A stretch of DNA of 64,000 nucleotides from Pelomyxa schiedti (taxonomy: Eukaryota; Evosea; Pelobiontida; Pelomyxidae), in contig JAHLWZ010000843.1 in NCBI GenBank assembly GCA_020536535.1, positions 16,792-80,791 of the forward strand, written 5' to 3'. Shown one piece after another: positions 45,128 through 57,412 of the stretch. A model generated the notes under the pieces. It searched no databases, had not been told where the DNA came from, and saw only the letters and a program-made list of their open reading frames with translations. The translations under genes and the position numbers were made by a program. Every line of letters starts with the position of its first letter. The stretch's first letter is position 1.

Positions 45128-48100
45128 ATGAGCAACGCGGTAACAGACGCGGATCTTAGGCAGATCTTCGAGGCCAAATGCGTTGTAGGTGTTTTGTTGT
45201 AAACTCGTCGGTTTTCTCTCATTCTCTCACTCACTTTTTTTTTCCCCCTCCCTCTACGCTTGTTGTCATCATCACAGGACTCCCATGTTGTCTCGCAACC
45301 GCAAAGGGCTGTTAGATTCGTGCAGCAGGTTAGACAAGCCACTGGCACGTCAAAAGCGCTTTGTCTGAGGACCGCGGGGCTTGGCCCTGCTTCGGCCACT
45401 GCTGTGGCTAATGTACTGAGGTTTAATGATTTCTACACCTCGCTGGATATGTCTGGAAACAGGTGCCTTTAATTTCACTGATTTCACTCATTCGTGTTGT
45501 GGAGCATTTTATTTTGCCTAGGAGGCCCTTACTTTCAACAGAATTGGAGACGCTGGAGCAGCTCACTTGGGGAGCATGTTGCGAACGAACAACACTTTGA
45601 CCAGCTTGGATATAAGAGGGAATGACATCGGCGTGCATGTAATACTCTCGCTTTCCTACGAGAATATAGTTACAGATGTAGGGAATTGATGCCCTCTTTG
45701 CGGCCATCGGATGCCAAAATAGGACACTGACTCAACTTGATTTATCTGCAATTAATGGTGTTCGCAATCACGTTGGTGTTAAAGCTGCTGTTGGTATTGC
45801 AGATGCATTGAAAGAAAATTCTGTATTGAACCGTATATGCCTGCGGGATACTGGTTTAGGCATAGAGGGAGTCAAGAAACTTTCAGAGGGAGGTGGCATT
45901 AGATCATGTGTTTCCCTTGATCTTTCTCGGAACAATATACAAACTGATGGATGTTCAGAATTAATGAGAGTTCTGCGTGGTTCTACTTCCATCGAGACAT
46001 TGTTCATCTCACATAATGGGATTGGTGATGGAGGTGCTGCAGCAGTTGCACACTTTTTCCGAACAGTGAACTCTCTGATTCTACTGGACTTGTCATATAA
46101 CAACATTGGGAACACTGGAATCAAGCATCTCTCTAATGCATTCAATCACCACTTAACCAAAGGAGGGCGGTTTCCGCTCAGAGTACTGTCACTAGCAGGA
46201 AATCCTATATCCTCAGATTCACTCAGAATACTTTTGAGTCCACTTTCTGGGAGTCCATACTCCAGCCCCCAGCTAACACCAACAGAACCTCCTAAGCCAA
46301 TTGAAGTGCCAATTGGGACACCCGAACGTCCCAAAAGGCAATCACCAGAGGGTGTACAACCTCTAACCCTCCCATCATCCCCCCGTCACTCTTCCGCACA
46401 GTCACAATCTCTTTCCACCTCTCCCCGTGCTTCACCACAGCTCTCACCACTTCTCCTACCATCAGATTCACGATCACACGTAAGACCAGCCAGTCCAAGG
46501 CAGTCTACAGCGAAACAAGACTCAAACGTTGTTCACACGACTTCGTGCCAGTCTTCACCCACTCTTTTACCGTCTCAGTGGGGACGGCTAAGCACAAGGC
46601 CTCGACACTCCGCCATTGACCAGAATCCTTCAAGTGCGTCTAGTGGTACAAACTCACCCTTTTTACCCCCAATAATTACGAAAGCCTGCATTCACTTTGG
46701 CGATTCACCAACAAACTTAACTTCAACCAGTGCCCCGCATTCAGCAAATTACTCACAACGTGTAGTGCAATTCAAGCAGCTTCCGAAAACAACATTACGA
46801 CGCCCCAGAAATCGGCTTGGAAACTCCACATCCGTATCACAACCTGTATCCAGATTGTCATATAATGTAGATAGGCTCTGGCAGAATACCCATTTGTCAT
46901 TTTCAACACCACCAACAGCAAACCCATCTCCTCAGCGATCCCGAGCCACATCACCCCCCCTTTCTTTTCATCTTCCTCCTATATCCAACCTTAATAACGG
47001 CCTTGTATGTACCCAAAAATGCCGAATAGAAGTGTTGGACTTGAGTTGCTGTGAACTTGACTCATTCAGTGGGTCAGTACTTGCATCCTTTATAGAATTG
47101 GCCCCAGCACTCAAGAAGTTAGTTCTAAAAGAGAACCGATTAGGTAAGATATTTCACCAACATCACAGGGATTAACTCAGCTCAGAGGATGTTGGCACTG
47201 CTGAAATCATGTCAGTTCTTAAGACAAACACGACACTCACATATCTTGATGTGCGTGGTAATGGAATTGGCGACATCGGTGCAGAGCACATTGCAAATGC
47301 TATTGCCTTAAACAAAGTAATGAGGCATCTTGACTTGAGTGACAATAAAATTTCATCTTTATCTGGGGATGCTATTGCAGCTGCAATTTCACAAAATAGT
47401 GCTTTATACAATTTGGTGTTGGAGTTCAATGATATTAGCTTTCGTGCTCACACGGAAATTAAATCAAAACTGAAAGCAAATAAAGAAAATGCTGAACGGA
47501 ACGCAGTTATACTTGTAGAAAAGGAAATTGCCGGTTTACGCCAGGTATTCAAAGGCCTCACTCGTATTTGCCACAAGTTTATACGATTAGGAAAAAGCAA
47601 AACTTGATAGCCTGCAAAAGGCTCTTGATCTTGAACGGGCGAGATACAGTGAGGTATTTGAGTCACTTTGTCCTGGTTCTAATTTTCAAATTGCAGCTTG
47701 AAAAACGGTGTTATGAGGCTGATCAAAGATTGGAGAGCTTCACAGCAGCCTTTGAAGCCAAAAAAAGAGATTTGGAGATGAGAACCTCTGAAAAGAATAG
47801 ACTACTTCAAGATGTAATTTCTACCATGATTATTTCAGATTGGCGTAAACTGAGCTTTACACAAGGCACTTCAACAACAAAACGACCTTTCTGAGAGAGC
47901 CTCTAAATATGCGGTCGAGCAACAAGAACTCTATCAGCGCCTTACACAGCAGATACAACAGGTGATTTTTATTATTAACATTTCTCCTGAACGTTCATAA
48001 TCCGGTTCCCCTAACCTTATACAGGAGCGAGACGAAAACTCCAGTTTAATGCAACAAATTGAAGAAGCCCGCAATTCCCTTTCTACATCCCAATTCACCA

Positions 48101-48237
48101 TCACCGCCACGGCAACCACAGCTCCAATCGCCAATACAACAACACTTACTGCCACCGCCACTTCCAAGACCATTTCTAGGCTCACCACCCCTTCACTATC
48201 ACTGCAGCAGCTACTTGGATGTGATCTGTTGTCCTGA
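45128..48237 (+). CDS. Leucine-rich repeat (RNI-type) protein with C-terminal coiled coil
   Basis: ATG 45128 gives MSNAVTDADLRQIFEAKC. Ribonuclease-inhibitor-type LRRs of about 28 residues follow: LCLRTAGLGPASATAVANVL, TSLDIRGNDIG, SLDLSRNNIQTDGCSELMRV, TLFISHNGIGDGGAAAVAHF, LLDLSYNNIGNTGIKHLSNA and LSLAGNPISSDSLRILL. A Ser/Pro-rich insert of about 220 residues (46260-47000) interrupts the array. More repeats follow (VLDLSCCELDSFSG, YLDVRGNGIGDIGAEHIANA, HLDLSDNKISSLSGDAIAA). The C-terminus is heptad-rich (EKRCYEADQRLESFTAAFEA, AVEQQELYQRLTQQIQQ) and ends in a Thr/Ser tail at TGA 48235-48237. RNI-LRRs bind proteins, for example small GTPases in RanGAP or actin capping regulators in CARMIL. 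Neither family is clearly indicated, so the partner is unknown. Confidence 0.75.
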
Positions 48238-48699
48238 AACTACAGGTTCACTGGCCACATTCCATTCATACATACATATCACCCAATGCCTGACTTCCCA
48301 CGTCTGCATGTACCTCTAGTTGACTTGGATTTTTGTTGTTTTTGTAAACACCTAATAGCGACACTATTTACCTCTCAAAGTTTGGTTCGTCTGTGACCCT
48401 TTTTCCGGCAACCCGAAAAGTTTTTCATCAAATTGGCCGAAAACTGACAAGGAATGGCTTGCACGAGAACAGAGGGGCTCCAGAATGAGTCGTTCGTTCC
48501 GGTTCTCACCATGTTCAATCAAGAGATTCACGTGTTTTGGATTGTATGTATAAGTACTAGTAACTTATGGGTGTGCTTGACACCACGGCGAAATGCTTGC
48601 TGACGATCTAAATCCTAAATCTTTGGCTTCTTTTATATACACCAGCCTTACACTATACTTTTTTTTTCCCCCTCCTCCTGAAAAGCAACATGGAGTAAT
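48238..48699. other. Intergenic interval
   Basis: About 460 bases between two plus-strand genes. It should hold the LRR gene's 3' UTR and the promoter of the propeller/RING gene. A poly-T/C tract lies at 48659-48676 just before the start. Nothing else recognised. Confidence 0.5.
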
Positions 48700-50303
48700 A
48701 TGGAACTCATTCTCAAGCAAGAGGCACAACAACAGGCAACCCTGGACTACCTTTCTTCTAAGGTATTACTGTGCTGAAAATGAATTTTCCTCACTAGATA
48801 CTCTTACCTCAAGTCAACCACACTTTGTTCCTCCTGCTGGTGACACATGCTCGGTGGCAAGAGATTTTAGCTCTGGAACCCAGGTTCCATTGAATTCTCT
48901 GGTCATACAGTCTCACTGATACTTAATTTCCTCCAATTGAAGGGGTGTGTTTATCGAGGGACAGACAATCATGTATGGATTTTAGTTCAGTCTGCTGAAT
49001 CTCATTGGGCTTGGGATGCGCGCCAGGTTACACCAGTTCCCATTTGCTGTGCGATCTTTTTTTCCCCCACCCTAAATAAATCCACAAGTTCACAGCAATT
49101 TAAGCAAGTAATCCTACTACTGAGTCAGCTGAGGGTACATTCTGGGTAGCTTATATAGGTTCTGATCTCAACGTTTATGTGGCAAATTCCAACTGGTTAT
49201 TCAACTCCATACTAACAGTCCAACTTACATTCACCTCTAGTAAAACTCCCTGGAACATATCACAGCTTACCACAACATGCCTCGCGACGGGAAATCCTTC
49301 TATTACCCTGAGCCCTTGGACACAACATATTATGTACCTAAGCTTAGATGGGCAGGTACGGCACTAGCTATTTTGCAACTGCTTAATTTTTAGTGCAGGT
49401 GCGGGAGATCCACAGAGGAGCCTATAACTCATATAAATGGACGGAAAAGATTCACTCTGAACTGCCCCCAGCTTCTATGTGTCCTCAGATGTCTATTTGC
49501 AGAGATAACAGGAAAATGTTCTCAAAGCATATCTTGTGCGCCTCGTCCTATTTCACCATTATGTTTATGCATAAAGAGAAAAGGGGATTGATAATTGTTT
49601 GTATGAGTCGCATCATGGAGACCATAATAAGTGGGTCTGGACTACAACACATCATACCCACATCCCATTTGTGTCCCATGCCTCACATATGGCAACTACA
49701 CCCACATCAAAACGTGTATTCCCCTTATTGGATTCTTTTCTTTTGACTCTTTATCAGATATGTTTGTTGTGGGTACAGAAGGAAAAATTTACGAAATTCA
49801 CCAAGGAGCCTATAACCGGGTAAAAAGCTCTTCCTTTGCCACTGATTTTCTCACCCTTTGCAGTGGCGATGGGACTGCTTCTGCATAAGCGACGCTATTC
49901 CTTCAATCAAGCCTCCAGCTTCACTGCCACAGGTGAAAAAGTCTGACCAGATGACAGCAATAACATACCGAACAAGTGACGGCGAGTTAGTTGTACTTGC
50001 AGCACTTGCTCAACAGAGGTGGACGTGGTTCTCAGAAGTCATTCCAATGATACCGTCTCCTGCATGTAAGTTGTCTGCACATTGGTTGGTTACTCAACAA
50101 GTGTTTAATACATACACAAATATATTTCTGCCACTAAAGGGAGACCCGACAGTACCAACCTGTGCGATGTATGCATGGAGAATCCCAAGAATGTTGTACT
50201 TCTTCCATGCCGCCATATGCTATGCCTCAACTGTTCCAAAAGCTTATCCAATTGTCCTCACTGCCGAGAGACAATCGTTGACCGAATGACTGTGTTCCTG
50301 TAA
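48700..50303 (+). CDS. Beta-propeller (lectin-like) protein with C-terminal RING finger
   Basis: ATG 48700 begins MELILKQEAQQQATLDYLSS. Several similar units of about 45-60 residues follow: GCVYRGTDNHVWILVQ with HWAWDARQ; AYIGSDLNVYVANSN; VREIHRGAYNSYKWTEKI; LYESHHGDHNKWVWTTTH; FVVGTEGKIYEIHQGAYN with RWRWDCFCIS; ITYRTSDGELVVLAAL with RWTWFSEVIP. Each has a GTDG-like turn, a strand, and a Trp-x-Trp near its end, which resembles tectonin or fucose-lectin propellers; that fold call is inference. The last exon encodes a C3HC4 RING: LCDVCMENPKNVVLLPCRHM, LCLNCSKSLSNCPHCRETI, ending with a Val-Phe-Leu C-terminus as in cIAP/MUL1-type RINGs, at TAA 50301-50303. It is likely an E3 ubiquitin ligase whose propeller selects targets, possibly glycans. 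Confidence 0.68.
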
Positions 50304-50432
50304 TGATTTCCACCAAGAAAGACACCAGGAATAAACAAAGGGAAGAGAAAGCAGAAAACAGCAAGGTAAAACTGAGGAAGAACCAAAAACTTTTTTTTTT
50401 ACATTTACAACTCATCATTCATTTACCATCAG

Positions 50433-53400
50433 TTACTCTGCCCAGGTGGTGTCAATACCAATGGCAGACCAGGGGTCGCCACCAGTGCTGTAGTACACCA
50501 TTGGATCACCCACAGTCAGTACATTGCTGTACACATCACTTTCATCATTATCTATGAGTGATTGTGATGGAGGGTTCGAGTCCCTGTGTGTCTGCTGTGG
50601 TGTACCCGGTTGTGTTGTAGTGGGTGTTGGTGGTGGTGGTGGCGACGTTGGTGTTGGTGTTGGTGTTTGGACTTGTGATTGTGGTTGTGGTTCTTGCTGC
50701 TGTGGTTGTTGTGTTACTGTGGCTGTTTGGTGTGTATCCTGCTGAGGTGATTGGGGGAGGGGGGGGCCCTGTGGGGGACTGGGTGTGGTTGCGGTTGCGG
50801 TTGTGGGTGCTGTTGTTTTTGTTGGTGTTGCTGTTGTTGTTGTGGCGGTTGTGGTGGTGGATGTGTGTGGAATTTCAACAATCAGGTGGAGGAGGGTGTT
50901 TATGACGGATTGAATTTGTACTGAAGGAAGTTCAGCTAGCTGACTGCTTCGCAGAGCATCATCATCTTCAAGATATTTTAGGGGATATTTATAACTGTTT
51001 GTTTCAAGGATTGAGGATGAACCTGAAGGTAGAAATAACTCCTTGACCCTTTTCGCTATGGATATAGAGCAGTCAGAGTGCATTTGGCTCTGTTGTGTGA
51101 CCCACAACTGTGGTAACTGAGAGACTTCACTGACCCACTGCTGGGAAGATAAAAGGGCTGCCGTGGATGAAAAAGGCTGTGTGGGTGCCGCATTTGGATT
51201 GAGGTGTCTTCCAATTTGAAGGCCGAGCTTGTTTGCTGGTCTGGTTGTAGGAAATTGACCTTGTAACAAGTGAGTAAGGCGCAGTATGGGAAGTGGTACC
51301 TGAACGCCGGAATTCAGTGCGGGTTGGAGGCTGTTGTGGTGCTGGAGGTGGAGGTGGGGGTGGAGGAGGAATGTCTGAAGAAGGTGGAGGAGGAGGAATG
51401 TTTGAGGAAGGTGGTGGGGGTGGAATGTTTGAAGAAGGCAGTGGAGGTGGCAAAATTGGAGGAAGTGGAGGTGAGGAAGTGGAGCATAGTGATTCAGAGA
51501 TTGGTTGGCTGTAAGGTAGGCAAAAACTTGATGTCGGTGAGGGAGTGTTCGTGAGTATAGGCGATGTCGGCACTGGAGCAGGAGCCACAGGGGAGAATGA
51601 AAGTTTTGGTGATGGTCCAGATACTGTTGATGCAAGAGTCTGTATGGGTGTTGTAAATGGTGATGGTGTGGGTGGAGGAGCTGAGGCTGGAGTTTGCGTT
51701 GGTGCCAGTGTTGGTGTAGGTATTGCTACAACCTCGGGGGGAGGAATGGCTTGTGATTGTGGTGGTGTTGTGTGAGATGCTGTGGGGACTATTTCTGCGG
51801 AACGTTTCAAATCTCGTGCTTTAAGTTCCTCCAATTTAGCCTCCTCAAATTGTTTTTCCATTGTAGCCAAACGTCTGGGTTGGTTATTGGCAAGGTTCCA
51901 CAAAGAAAAGAAGAGACTTTTTGAGTTTCTGCAGCAGTTCATCATTTACAGGTTCAGTTGTGAGTGGAGACTCCAGTACAGATGAAACAGGTCGATTGGC
52001 CTGCAATATATTTGCCTAGTTACAGATTCCAGATATCTACTTACTTTTTTCAAGGCAGGCCGGGAAATGGCGTTTTTTAACTCATTTCCAAACTCTGCAG
52101 TTGCAGGATGGATTTGAGGAAGGAGGTCGGGTGTTATCGAAGCATGTTTGGCACTCATAGGTCTGGAATTGGCCCTGCCAGTCAGAATGACACCACCATG
52201 TGGTGACTTCAGGCCTTCTGAGTGTAAAATGACTGGCCTTAATTTGAGAACTAAAAACCTGCAAGAGGTAAAGAAGGACCCGTAGTGGAACTTTGTTGGT
52301 TCAAGGTAGGGGGTGAGTTTGCATCACTTGTCTGCACTGCTTGTGAAAGTTCAGATGGGGGAGATAAGGAACAGCCCAGAAAACTTCGGAATTCAACCAA
52401 ATCCTGCATTTCTCAAGTCAGACCAGATACAGTATTTTGCAAAAGGTTTTGTGCCTTGTCATGTATTCCATAATCAGACAGCTTCTGGTTTGGTTCACAA
52501 AATATTCCACCTCTCCCATCAGTGCCACTTCCCGGAAGATAAATGGAATAAGTATGAATACTAGAAAGGTCTTTCTTTTCCAAGGCTCTAATGAGTCCCA
52601 GAATAGTTGTCCGTGGCTCTATGAGGATAAGGATGGGAAAACAAAAAAAAATGAGTCTTTACCAATAAGAACGGTCTCTGATTCACCAAATGGCTGATTA
52701 AAAATTTTTACATAAGGCGGTGCCGCTTCACTGGGTTTATAACAAAGTTCCAGATTGTCCTGGTGAGTGTTATATTGGATTCTACCCGATGTCCGAAGAA
52801 ATACCTCGTCCGCAAGAAGGTAACTTTGTAGTGGACGAGATTCATGGAGCCAGACTCCAGCTGCACTGAAGAACAAACCAAGGTATTCTTGGTTGTGTAC
52901 TGGAATATTTCGAAGTATTTTCTGCATTCCTTCTTTGACGGTATGGGTCAACTCAAACTTCATCTTTCTGTAAATATAAGGTGCACTTTCTTTTCAAAAA
53001 AAGGAAGACCTCCTGGCAGACAATACTGGTATTTTAATATTCAGCACAGCTGTTGGTTTCAGTGAGGAGACGAGAGTGCTAATAATTTGATCCGGTTTTA
53101 CTGATTTGCATTATGGAAAAAATTTTCAGTTTTGTTGAACCTGTTGCCGATTTTAAGGCTTCTTTTTCTTTGGAGAGCCTAAGAACTTCTGCTTGCTGCC
53201 TCATTAAACTTTATTTTGCTTTAGATTAGTAAGGTGTGAGAGTCTCATACGAGCTTTTGGCCTCGGCCAATTCTTGTCGCAGTTTTAATGTCTCTTCTTG
53301 AAGTTGTTTAGATCTGCAAATTGTGTTTTCAGTTTTCTCCTTTCCTCTCTCATCCAGCTCAAATCTGAGCGCCGATAAGTTAAGTTAATACATTGCTTAT

Positions 53401-55112
53401 AGTGTTGCGCACATGCCTTGCTTGCTCTTGGGTTGTGTGATCTTGAGAATCCCCAGTCAGCTTTCTCGCACTTAGAACATCAACATTTGGTGGAGTTCTG
53501 TTTGTTTGAGTAGCAACTCGAGGAGAAATACTGGCCAAGGGAAGAGGTGGTGGCGGAGGCGGAGGTGGAGGTGGAGGAGGTATCTCACTTTGCAACCCTG
53601 GAATTTTGTCTTGGGGTACAACAGTACTTCTAACACAAAAAAATGAAGTAAATAGATAAACTTTGGTTTGCTGAGATGATCCAACCTCTCTTCGTTATCA
53701 ATCTTTTGACTGGGTTAACTTGGTTTAAGGGAGGAGGGGGACGCACTTTCCCCCATTTTACTGCAAGGTTGATTTTTAATGGTTGTGTAAGTCTCTGGTT
53801 GTATGCTATTACAAGTTCTGAGAGTTGCTGTAGGGGGTGTCACATAGGATTAGATTGGAAATAAGGACCTTGAAACTGCCACCTGATGGATGCAGAATGT
53901 ATTCGTTTTTCACTATGGTTACGAGATTGTGCCTAATAACTTTGCCTTGATCAATGTAGGCTAAGGCCAGTTGATGCCGAGAACTGGGAAGAAAAGTTAG
54001 TGTTCCTTTTTAAAAAGTGCTTTGCATCAATATGTTTTACCCTTTTCGCAAACGAAACAAAAACATCCCAATTTCCAGCCCTGCTTCCTGAAGCAATTCC
54101 TCAGCCTCAGCAGAGGATAACTCTCCAAAAAAGAAACTTCAATTCATGAGTAGAGTTTCCAGAGGTACTACACCTTACCCCGAGTTGACCAAATTTTCAC
54201 ACTTTTCAATACAGCTTGCAATTGGACCAAAAAGAGTAACCAGTAGTTTAAATGTTGTACGTGAAATAGTAGATCTAGATCTTAGACCTGCTCAATGAGT
54301 AAAACAGGAGGGGGGTAGGGGGAATAACCATTCTCAGAGATAATGTTCAAAATACAAAATAGAGCTTCTTCCTTGCTGGGAGTAAGGGAGGTCACTGGTT
54401 GAACACCACTGAACGCATGAATAAGGTGATTCCATCCAATTTCATCGACCTTTTTAATAGAAAAAAAAAAAACCATGAAGTCAGTAGAAATGCCAACAGG
54501 ATAAGATTCACACTCTGCCAAAATTCAAACCCCAGAAAGAGTCATAGTCCAATTCTTGGGTAGAATCTCTTAAAGAAGCAGAGGCAGAGCACTTTGAACC
54601 GAGTGTGGAAACCCAACTTTCCATATCCCTGTGGCTGGCAGCAGCCAGGTTCCAGACCCCCATTGGGGACACCTAAATATCACCCCAAATGATGAACTTC
54701 AATATCAAAGCACAACAAATCACTTGGCAACCCACAATGGAAAAGCAGAAGGGCCTTGAACATCCCGCCTTTGGAGCCACTGAAGAAGCTCGCATATCAA
54801 AAACCAAGTGGGAGTCAGAATCCTACTCAGTGGGAGTAAAAAAGAAAGAAAACCTTATTCTTAAATACAACGGAATACAAAACAATATCGAACAAAGGAA
54901 ACTCACATCAGGGCTGTCAAACATCATAAGTTTTGATCCCCTCAGCACAAACCAGGCACTGTTCCAGCCCAGTCTTTCGCAGAACAAGAAGCCACTCTCC
55001 TTCATTTTTTTTTTAAAAAAAAAAGATGAACATTACAGGCTCTTTCACCAACGTAACTCCCCAGGTCGTTATCGCAAATTTTTTTTTTTTTTTTTACCTC
55101 TTGCAGCGACAT
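50433..55112 (-). CDS. Signalling scaffold: PH, SH2-like, polyproline, talin/FERM-like, coiled coil
   Basis: The likely start is ATG 55112 (MSLQE), then splice into ESGFLFCERLGWNSAWFVLR, the start of a PH domain. Its last helix is at about 54590-54640 (VWNLAAASHRDMESWVSTL). After a helical part (KKVDEIGWNHLIHAFSG) comes an SH2-like domain at about 53830-54121: LSSAEAEELLQEAG, EIGMFLFRLRKGSRHQLALA, KVIRHNLVTIVKNEYIL; the phosphotyrosine-binding Arg is in FLFR. Then IPPPPPPPPPPPPLPLA (about 53530-53590), a coiled coil, and a region that resembles the F0/F1 head of talins (LGLFFSAAGVWLHESRPLQS, about 52800-52900). Another Pro-rich block follows (three IPPPPPSS units, 51340-51440). The final helical domain contains QWVSEVSQLPQLWVTQQSQ and a Gln/Thr/Pro tail ends at 50433. 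The domains suggest an adaptor linking phosphoinositides and phosphotyrosine to actin regulators. Exon joins are incomplete in places. Confidence 0.55.
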
Positions 55113-55155
55113 TGTTCGCCACAACACACAACTTTTCTTTTCTGGAAAAAAAAAG

Positions 55156-55512
55156 TTGATTGGTTTCAATCAGATCGAAAGCCACCTTTGGGGTTCTTTC
55201 CGCGAGGAGATATTTAGTCCTCCTGGTGAACACTCAAGAAACAGCGCCGAGGGTCCAGCACCAAGTGTTGCGATTGAACGGAACGTGATTGTAAGTAAGG
55301 TGCACATACCCCCGGAACGAGCCTTAACGGGAGGTGAGCTTTTGGGCCCAACAAAGTTTCCCCAGTTTATGGCGAAGGGAGAAGTGAAACTAAGGGAGGT
55401 CGATTTTTTCAACTTCGTCACTAACTTGTTGAGGGACCTGTGCAATTTGGAAGCGGTCACTGCACCTCGAAAATGTCTGATCACTTCCTTTATCGTGAAG
55501 ACGCTGATATAA
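55156..55512 (+). CDS. Small unrecognised protein (doubtful)
   Basis: An uninterrupted frame of about 118 codons, MIGFNQIESHLWGSFREE to LITSFIVKTLI, ends at TAA near 55512 and is followed by AATAAA-like sequence. The C-terminal half is amphipathic (GEVKLREVDFFNFVTNLL). The opposite strand is also open here, so the coding strand is not certain. No family recognised. It starts 43 bases from the divergent PH/SH2 scaffold start. Confidence 0.3.
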   Translation: MIGFNQIESHLWGSFREEIFSPPGEHSRNSAEGPAPSVAIERNVIVSKVHIPPERALTGGELLGPTKFPQFMAKGEVKLREVDFFNFVTNLLRDLCNLEAVTAPRKCLITSFIVKTLI

Positions 55513-55672
55513 CAATAGAGATAAAAATTTAAAAAAGAAAATGAATAAATAACATCTGGGATATCTATATTGGAAAATAAAACTGTGGTGCAGCCATGAT
55601 GAGTGGGTGTACTATTCATGTGAATAAACTTCTAAGATAAGAGAATCATTGGAGTTGTGTCTTTTCTTCTCT

Positions 55673-57412
55673 CTAGAGAAGAAAAGTTTGATTCCCCAGC
55701 ATGCTCGCGACTATCCTGAGTGCCACTGCCACCTTGTCCCTGCCATTGAAATATTGGTCCTTGATTGCAGAGAAGAATACCTCGGCATCACTCTGCATGC
55801 ACCACTGGTCAAACTCCCCCACGAGCTTTGCAGCCTCCCTGATATCTTCCACGCCTCGCGGTTTCACTTCCAGCACCCTACTCGCACGCAAATACATGTC
55901 ACATGAATCCATACCCCCCAACCTCTGGGGCAGCTGGTCATAGCTTGGAGTCCATGTGAGGCGCTGTCTCCCAGCATGCAGGTGTGGGAGGCCCGTCTGG
56001 GAGAACAGTGCCATGGAGCCCGCGCCCTCAGCAACAGCCGGGAGGGTGCATTGCTGGCACAGGTGCTCAAACACGTTCTGGACCACAGTGCCCATCATAC
56101 ACACAAGCACAGTGCTCTGGGTCATACACGAGAGAACCCTCAGGGCCTCACCAACATCACGAACACACACCAGCTGTGATTTGGTTGGTGATGATGACGC
56201 GGGTGGTGAGGACGGTGATGACGATGTCGTTGTTGTTGCCGTTGCTGCTGCCATTTCCGCTGCAGTGCTGAAAATGGTGCCATACTGACTGCGCATGTTT
56301 TTTATGAATGTGCACCACTGGTAAGAGTCAACATTGCCAAATACGAGCAGCACACGAGCTTTCTGTGCCTCGCTTTGCACCCCTGGAGAGAGTAGTGCAG
56401 ATGACAGCACCTCTAGCACTTGTGACATTGAAGGGCCCCCATCATGCTCCTCGAAGTCTGGGTGCACCGCATAGCAGGCCTGTGTGAATGTAAGTAAGCA
56501 CCACATTAATTCACAAGGAGAAATCACCTGCAGGAGGAGCCGTCCCTCAGACTTTGCACGCAACAGTACTCGCAGGAATGGCATGTATGGGTAATCGTCA
56601 TCGCCTTTCCCCGGCATTATTTCGTCGATGTCGCTTGCTGCGCTGGCGCTGAAGTAGTGGTCACACAGGGGGTCATCTAGTGTGCCAAGCTGCCTACGCC
56701 TGCCCCCTCTGGTCTCTACAAAGTCACCCACCTTGGATTTGGAGAACCCAGATGCCTGCAGGCACAGCAGCAGTGAGCAGTTGTATGTATCACAGTGAGT
56801 CTTCCAGTCGTTTGGCTCCATGAAGCATGTGCATGCAGACATGATCGTGAGCACAGTCTCTGGCAAGTCCATAGCTGACAACATTGGTGCGCTCTCCCTG
56901 TTTGTTTTTCAGAGTCAGTTGAGTGCAAAAGTGGGGAAAAAAAAAAAAAAAAAAAGGTACTCGTATTCGTCGTCTTCAGTGGTGCCAACTCGAACGAGAT
57001 CAACTCGTAGGTCGCCGACCCTGTCACAGGTCTGTGTGACAGAAGAATCAGGGTTGAATCCCGTGATGAGCTTTTGCAGCTTTACGGCGTTGCATCGCGT
57101 GAGGAGAACGTGGAACGTGCCGCGGAAGCCCAGGTCCCTCACGTGCCGCATAAGGGCAACGACGGTGGCCGGGTGACCATTCTGAATACACCGAGTGGTA
57201 ACAGCTACTCTAACCTGCGTAGTACTGTGTGTTATTGGGGTGTCATGCGCCCACAAACAAGTGTTTTTCGGTTGTGTGTGTGGCTTGGTTTTTTCCCTTA
57301 CCTCTGAGAGTGATTCGAGGAATCCTGCCAGAGACCGCAGGGACGGGCGCTGTGGCTCGTGCAGAACGTGGTTGAGCGTTGGAGAGCGTGGCTCGTTGTC
57401 GAATTGGTTCAT
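55673..57412 (-). CDS. Unrecognised protein, possible two-lobed Rossmann (GT-B-like) fold
   Basis: ATG 57412 (MNQFDNEPRSPTLNHVLH) starts a first exon. A second exon reads VRVAVTTRCIQNGHPATVVA, LMRHVRDLGFRGTFHVLL, recalling the first strand, glycine loop and helix of a Rossmann lobe. The third and main exon carries CACTCFMEPND-like helices, then ARVLLVFGNVDSYQWCTF, STVLVCMMGTVVQNVFEHLC and LPAVAEGAGSMALFSQTGLP, a pattern like the donor-binding lobe of GT-B glycosyltransferases. I have no family name for it. A 48-base intron (56480-56527) has a length divisible by three and no stop. The intron at about 56905-56960 contains a poly-A/T tract. An Ala/Thr/Ser run sits at about 56170-56260. It is convergent with the small plus frame ending at 55512. 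Confidence 0.5.

Noticed and set aside
50570-50592. GGTTCGAGTCC, another tRNA T-loop look-alike
   Set aside because: No cloverleaf around it. It lies in the Ser/Pro-coding tail of the minus-strand scaffold gene.
55170-55619. Minus-strand exon upstream of the PH/SH2 scaffold
   Set aside because: The frame is open, but a Met start with splice into the PH domain exists at 55112, and the plus frame looks more protein-like. Kept only as uncertainty.
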